From assembly GCA_024637115.1 (NCBI GenBank), contig JAGXFU010000007.1, positions 1-64,000 of the forward strand: a stretch of 64,000 nucleotides of DNA, given 5' to 3'. The translations under genes were made by a program, and so were the position numbers. Every line of letters starts with the position of its first letter. The first letter of the stretch is position 1. Origin of the DNA: Actinomycetes bacterium (GTDB taxonomy: Bacteria > Actinomycetota > Coriobacteriia > Anaerosomatales > JAGXFU01). Below, piece after piece: positions 62,234-64,000 of the stretch. The notes under the pieces are model-generated. The model made no database searches. It was given only the letters and a program-made list of their open reading frames with translations, and was not told the DNA's origin.

Positions 62234-62583
62234 TGACAGAATTCAGCAATCTGACACCTGCGGCGGCTCGTCGATTTCTGGCCGAGCAGTCGTATGTGGA
62301 TCGCATCCACGTCAGTCTTATGGGCAAGCACGGCGGATTCCAGCCGGTGCCCGTGCTGTCGGCGGGCGAATTCGTAAAAGTGACTACCGGGCTCAATCCG
62401 GTCGTTTCTGCAGAAGCCCTGGGAAAGTGGGTGGCCGAGAAACTGGGCGACCCCGAGTTGGCCGACGCGATTCGAGCCGAGTGTGGCGAGGTGCCCTTGT
62501 TCGAGCAAGCACGAGTAGCCTGCGGACTGGTGGCGAAACGGGTTGCTCACGCCGAGGAAGTGCTGGGAACAGCTGCGGAATAG
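62233..62583 (+). CDS. Small accessory protein of the AOR operon
   Basis: The 116-residue protein has its ATG overlapping the AOR stop codon (TGATG), indicating translational coupling. It has no signal peptide or Fe-S motif. It contains LTPAAARRFLAEQSYVDRIH and a C-terminal helix (LVAKRVAHAEEVLG). I recognise no family. Position suggests an assembly or regulatory role, possibly like E. coli YdhW or YdhT, which is inference. GGAGG precedes the ATG. Confidence 0.65.
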   Translation: MTEFSNLTPAAARRFLAEQSYVDRIHVSLMGKHGGFQPVPVLSAGEFVKVTTGLNPVVSAEALGKWVAEKLGDPELADAIRAECGEVPLFEQARVACGLVAKRVAHAEEVLGTAAE

Positions 62584-62611
62584 CGCGATTGGATTGTTGT
62601 CAGGCACGCCG

Positions 62612-62641
62612 GTCCCGGTCACCGAGTCAGGTGGCCGGGAC
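62612..62641. terminator. Terminator hairpin of the AOR operon
   Basis: GTCCCGGTCACC pairs with GGTGGCCGGGAC (one wobble) around GAGTCA. The loop and flanking bases match the hairpin at 19908-19939. Confidence 0.7.
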
Positions 62642-62732
62642 TGTGTCGTTCGTACGTGGTTCTCATGGGCTGTCCAGCGCGCGAAGAGCGCTCGCCGACT
62701 GCCCAGTCTCCCTCAGATCCGAGCCGGCTGAC

Positions 62733-63611
62733 TCACGGCCTGGCTCGACGCAGGGGCAACAGCATCGGGGTTCGACGCTTGTAGGTCTCGTAGTCGTCTT
62801 GCCCGCCCCATCTCTCATCGGCCTTCTTCTCGAGTAATGGGACGCCGCTCACCTTCGTGAGCAGGAGGAAAACGAATGCCGGAGAGATGAGAGTTGCAAG
62901 CTGCCAGCCGGAGAGGGTCGGGAAGGCGATGAGCGCGACGCCGATCCAGAGCACGATCTCCCCGAAGTAGTTGGGGTGTCGGGAGCGCGCCCATAAGCCG
63001 CTCGTGATGAATCGGCCTGCGTTCGCCGGGTCGGCTCGGAAGCGATTCTTCTGGTTGTCAGCTACCACCTCGATTGCGAAACCCGAGATCCAGACCGCCA
63101 GCCCGGCGAGCGCCAACGCGTCTAGTGGCTGTCGGTGTGCCGAGGCCACGGCCGCGAGTGCAGTGGCCAACGTGAGGCTGACCCACAGGCCCTGCAGGGT
63201 CCACGTAACGAGGAACCGGGAGAAGGAGAGCTTGATCTCATCGAATCGGACATCTTTGCCTGTGCGGCGCACACGCCGATAGAGGAACGATCCCAGGCGA
63301 GCCGCCCAGAGGAGCACGAGCATCATGAGCAGGATGGTGCGTCCATCGACAGGCCTGCTCAAGACCACGGCGAGCGTCATCACGATGGTGTACGTGATGC
63401 TGCCCGTGAGGTCAAAGTACCGTTCAGTCCGTATCAGGTATGACGGGATGAATACGAGCCATTGCACGAGGAAGGCAACGCCGACAGCGAGCGCGAAGAC
63501 CGGCACGTTTCCAATCGACACGCTGTCCTGCGAGCCCGCCCAGGCCATTGCGGCACCGATAACTATGGTCACGACGAATGCGATCGCGCCACCGATCTGT
63601 TTCTTGGCCAC
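62733..63611 (-). CDS. DUF1295 (steroid 5-alpha-reductase-like) membrane protein
   Basis: The 292-residue protein has about eight helices and the DUF1295 pattern: ERYFDLTGSITYTIV, then RFLVTWTLQGLWVS, EVVADNQKNRF, SGLWARSRHPNYFGEI and YKRRTPMLLP. Homologues resemble steroid 5-alpha-reductase and isoprenylcysteine methyltransferase folds. Its substrate is unknown. It is convergent with the AOR operon. Confidence 0.85.
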   Translation of the reverse strand: MAKKQIGGAIAFVVTIVIGAAMAWAGSQDSVSIGNVPVFALAVGVAFLVQWLVFIPSYLIRTERYFDLTGSITYTIVMTLAVVLSRPVDGRTILLMMLVLLWAARLGSFLYRRVRRTGKDVRFDEIKLSFSRFLVTWTLQGLWVSLTLATALAAVASAHRQPLDALALAGLAVWISGFAIEVVADNQKNRFRADPANAGRFITSGLWARSRHPNYFGEIVLWIGVALIAFPTLSGWQLATLISPAFVFLLLTKVSGVPLLEKKADERWGGQDDYETYKRRTPMLLPLRRARP

Positions 63612-63667
63612 CTGGCGGCTCCCGTTTTCTCATCGCGAGATGCTGTATACCGGAATGGGAGTGATGC

Positions 63668-63757
63668 ATGGCCGTACGCATAGTGACTGACTCAGCCAGC
63701 TGCATCAGTCCCGCGGACAGCCAGCGGCGCCGTTGGCAGGTCTCCTCGGCGGGTGTC
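63668..63757 (+). pseudogene. Possible 5' remnant of a DegV-family gene
   Basis: The ATG at 63668 has a GGGAGTGATG leader and encodes [17 protein letters not shown], close to the N-terminus of DegV fatty-acid-binding proteins. The frame then loses all similarity after about 20 codons and continues as unrelated residues. It appears to be a truncated relic or junction. The assignment rests on a short stretch. Confidence 0.35.
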
Positions 63758-63810
63758 GGAGGCCCATGCCACTATCCACTCGCATGTCGTTGTGTGCTAT
63801 GTTCGCCCTC

Positions 63811-64000
63811 ATGGATAACCACACATCATCTTCATCCGAGCGGAGCGATTTCATTCGCGATATCGTCGCGGCGGATCTTCGCGACGGGCGCGTCGACTCG
63901 GTTGTCACAAGGTTCCCCCCGGAACCGAACGGCTATCTCCACATCGGTCACGCCAAGGCGATCTGCCTGAACTTTGGCATCGCATCTGAGTTCGGCGGAC
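63811..64000 (+). CDS. glnS: Glutaminyl-tRNA synthetase, 5' end (gene continues beyond window)
   Basis: The 63 visible codons read [16 protein letters not shown], then [20 protein letters not shown], including the class I HIGH motif with the PEPNG prefix of GlnRS. A free-standing GlnRS suggests that tRNA-Gln is charged directly rather than by GatCAB alone. The ATG at 63811 has no strong ribosome binding site. The gene runs off the right edge. Confidence 0.93.
   Translation, partial: MDNHTSSSSERSDFIRDIVAADLRDGRVDSVVTRFPPEPNGYLHIGHAKAICLNFGIASEFGG

Overview
The window is GC-rich throughout, with Shine-Dalgarno-led genes, GTG and TTG starts, secreted proteins built from cell-wall-binding type 2 repeats, several multihaem c-type cytochromes, a Tat-exported ferredoxin beside an aldehyde:ferredoxin-oxidoreductase-family enzyme, and a lysine 2,3-aminomutase. 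Together these suggest an anaerobic or aerotolerant, deep-branching Actinomycetota (Coriobacteriia-like). This is an inference from gene content; no rRNA gene or other taxonomic marker lies in the window.

Region 1 (1-19,950) is the unusual part. Seven copies of the 3' portion of a tRNA-Ser gene, each 59-61 bp, lie in the same orientation at 1277, 2747, 6515, 12744, 13968, 16634 and 19831. Every copy begins exactly at the anticodon loop (CTCGAAA, anticodon CGA) and ends at the encoded CCA end. The 5' half of the tRNA is absent each time. Six copies are followed 11-18 bp later by an intrinsic-terminator hairpin, and those hairpins differ in sequence. Two copies (1 and 7) share about 75 bp of upstream flank with CTAGACGGT-like repeats spaced at multiples of about 10 bp. 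I read the region as serial tRNA-targeted integration, with att sites left between cargo blocks. Intact cargo is mostly membrane or secreted: a cell-wall-binding protein, a MacB-like ABC transporter, a metal-binding/FMN/ferredoxin operon, haem proteins, a cupredoxin lipoprotein, a rhomboid protease, a membrane M16 peptidase and a histidine kinase. Broken genes (ChaB, permease, cell-wall-binding protein, TetR) cluster beside the repeats. No integrase is present in the window.

Region 2 (19,950-35,100) holds transporters and redox enzymes. A TetR / CPBP-protease / MFS-exporter cluster has four copies of a TCGTAC-N3-GTACGA palindrome. It is followed by an SLC12-type cotransporter, a RarD-type transporter, a multi-cluster ferredoxin protein, a beta-hydroxyacid dehydrogenase, an aldo/keto reductase, catalase and MscS. 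An ArsS-type radical SAM gene sits next to a fused glycosyltransferase.

Region 3 (35,100-45,700) contains a sulfur-transfer operon (TusA, DsrE, IscS, IscU fusion) whose IscS lacks the PLP lysine. A 12-haem secreted cytochrome, the ablAB pair for N-acetyl-beta-lysine (an osmolyte), two VOC proteins and two gene remnants follow.

Region 4 (45,700-58,100) carries a GGDEF-EAL protein, ChaB, a cell-wall-binding protein and a run of small stress or membrane genes: fasciclin domain, DedA, an ion channel with an altered selectivity filter, DUF2254, a coiled-coil protein, GlsB-like and glycine-zipper proteins, a CPBP protease, carbamate kinase and a degenerate Fic protein. Region 5 (58,100-64,000) has a ydhU/ydhX/ydhV-like operon (cytochrome b, Tat ferredoxin, tungsten/molybdenum oxidoreductase) behind an AT-rich leader, a DUF1295 protein and the start of glnS.
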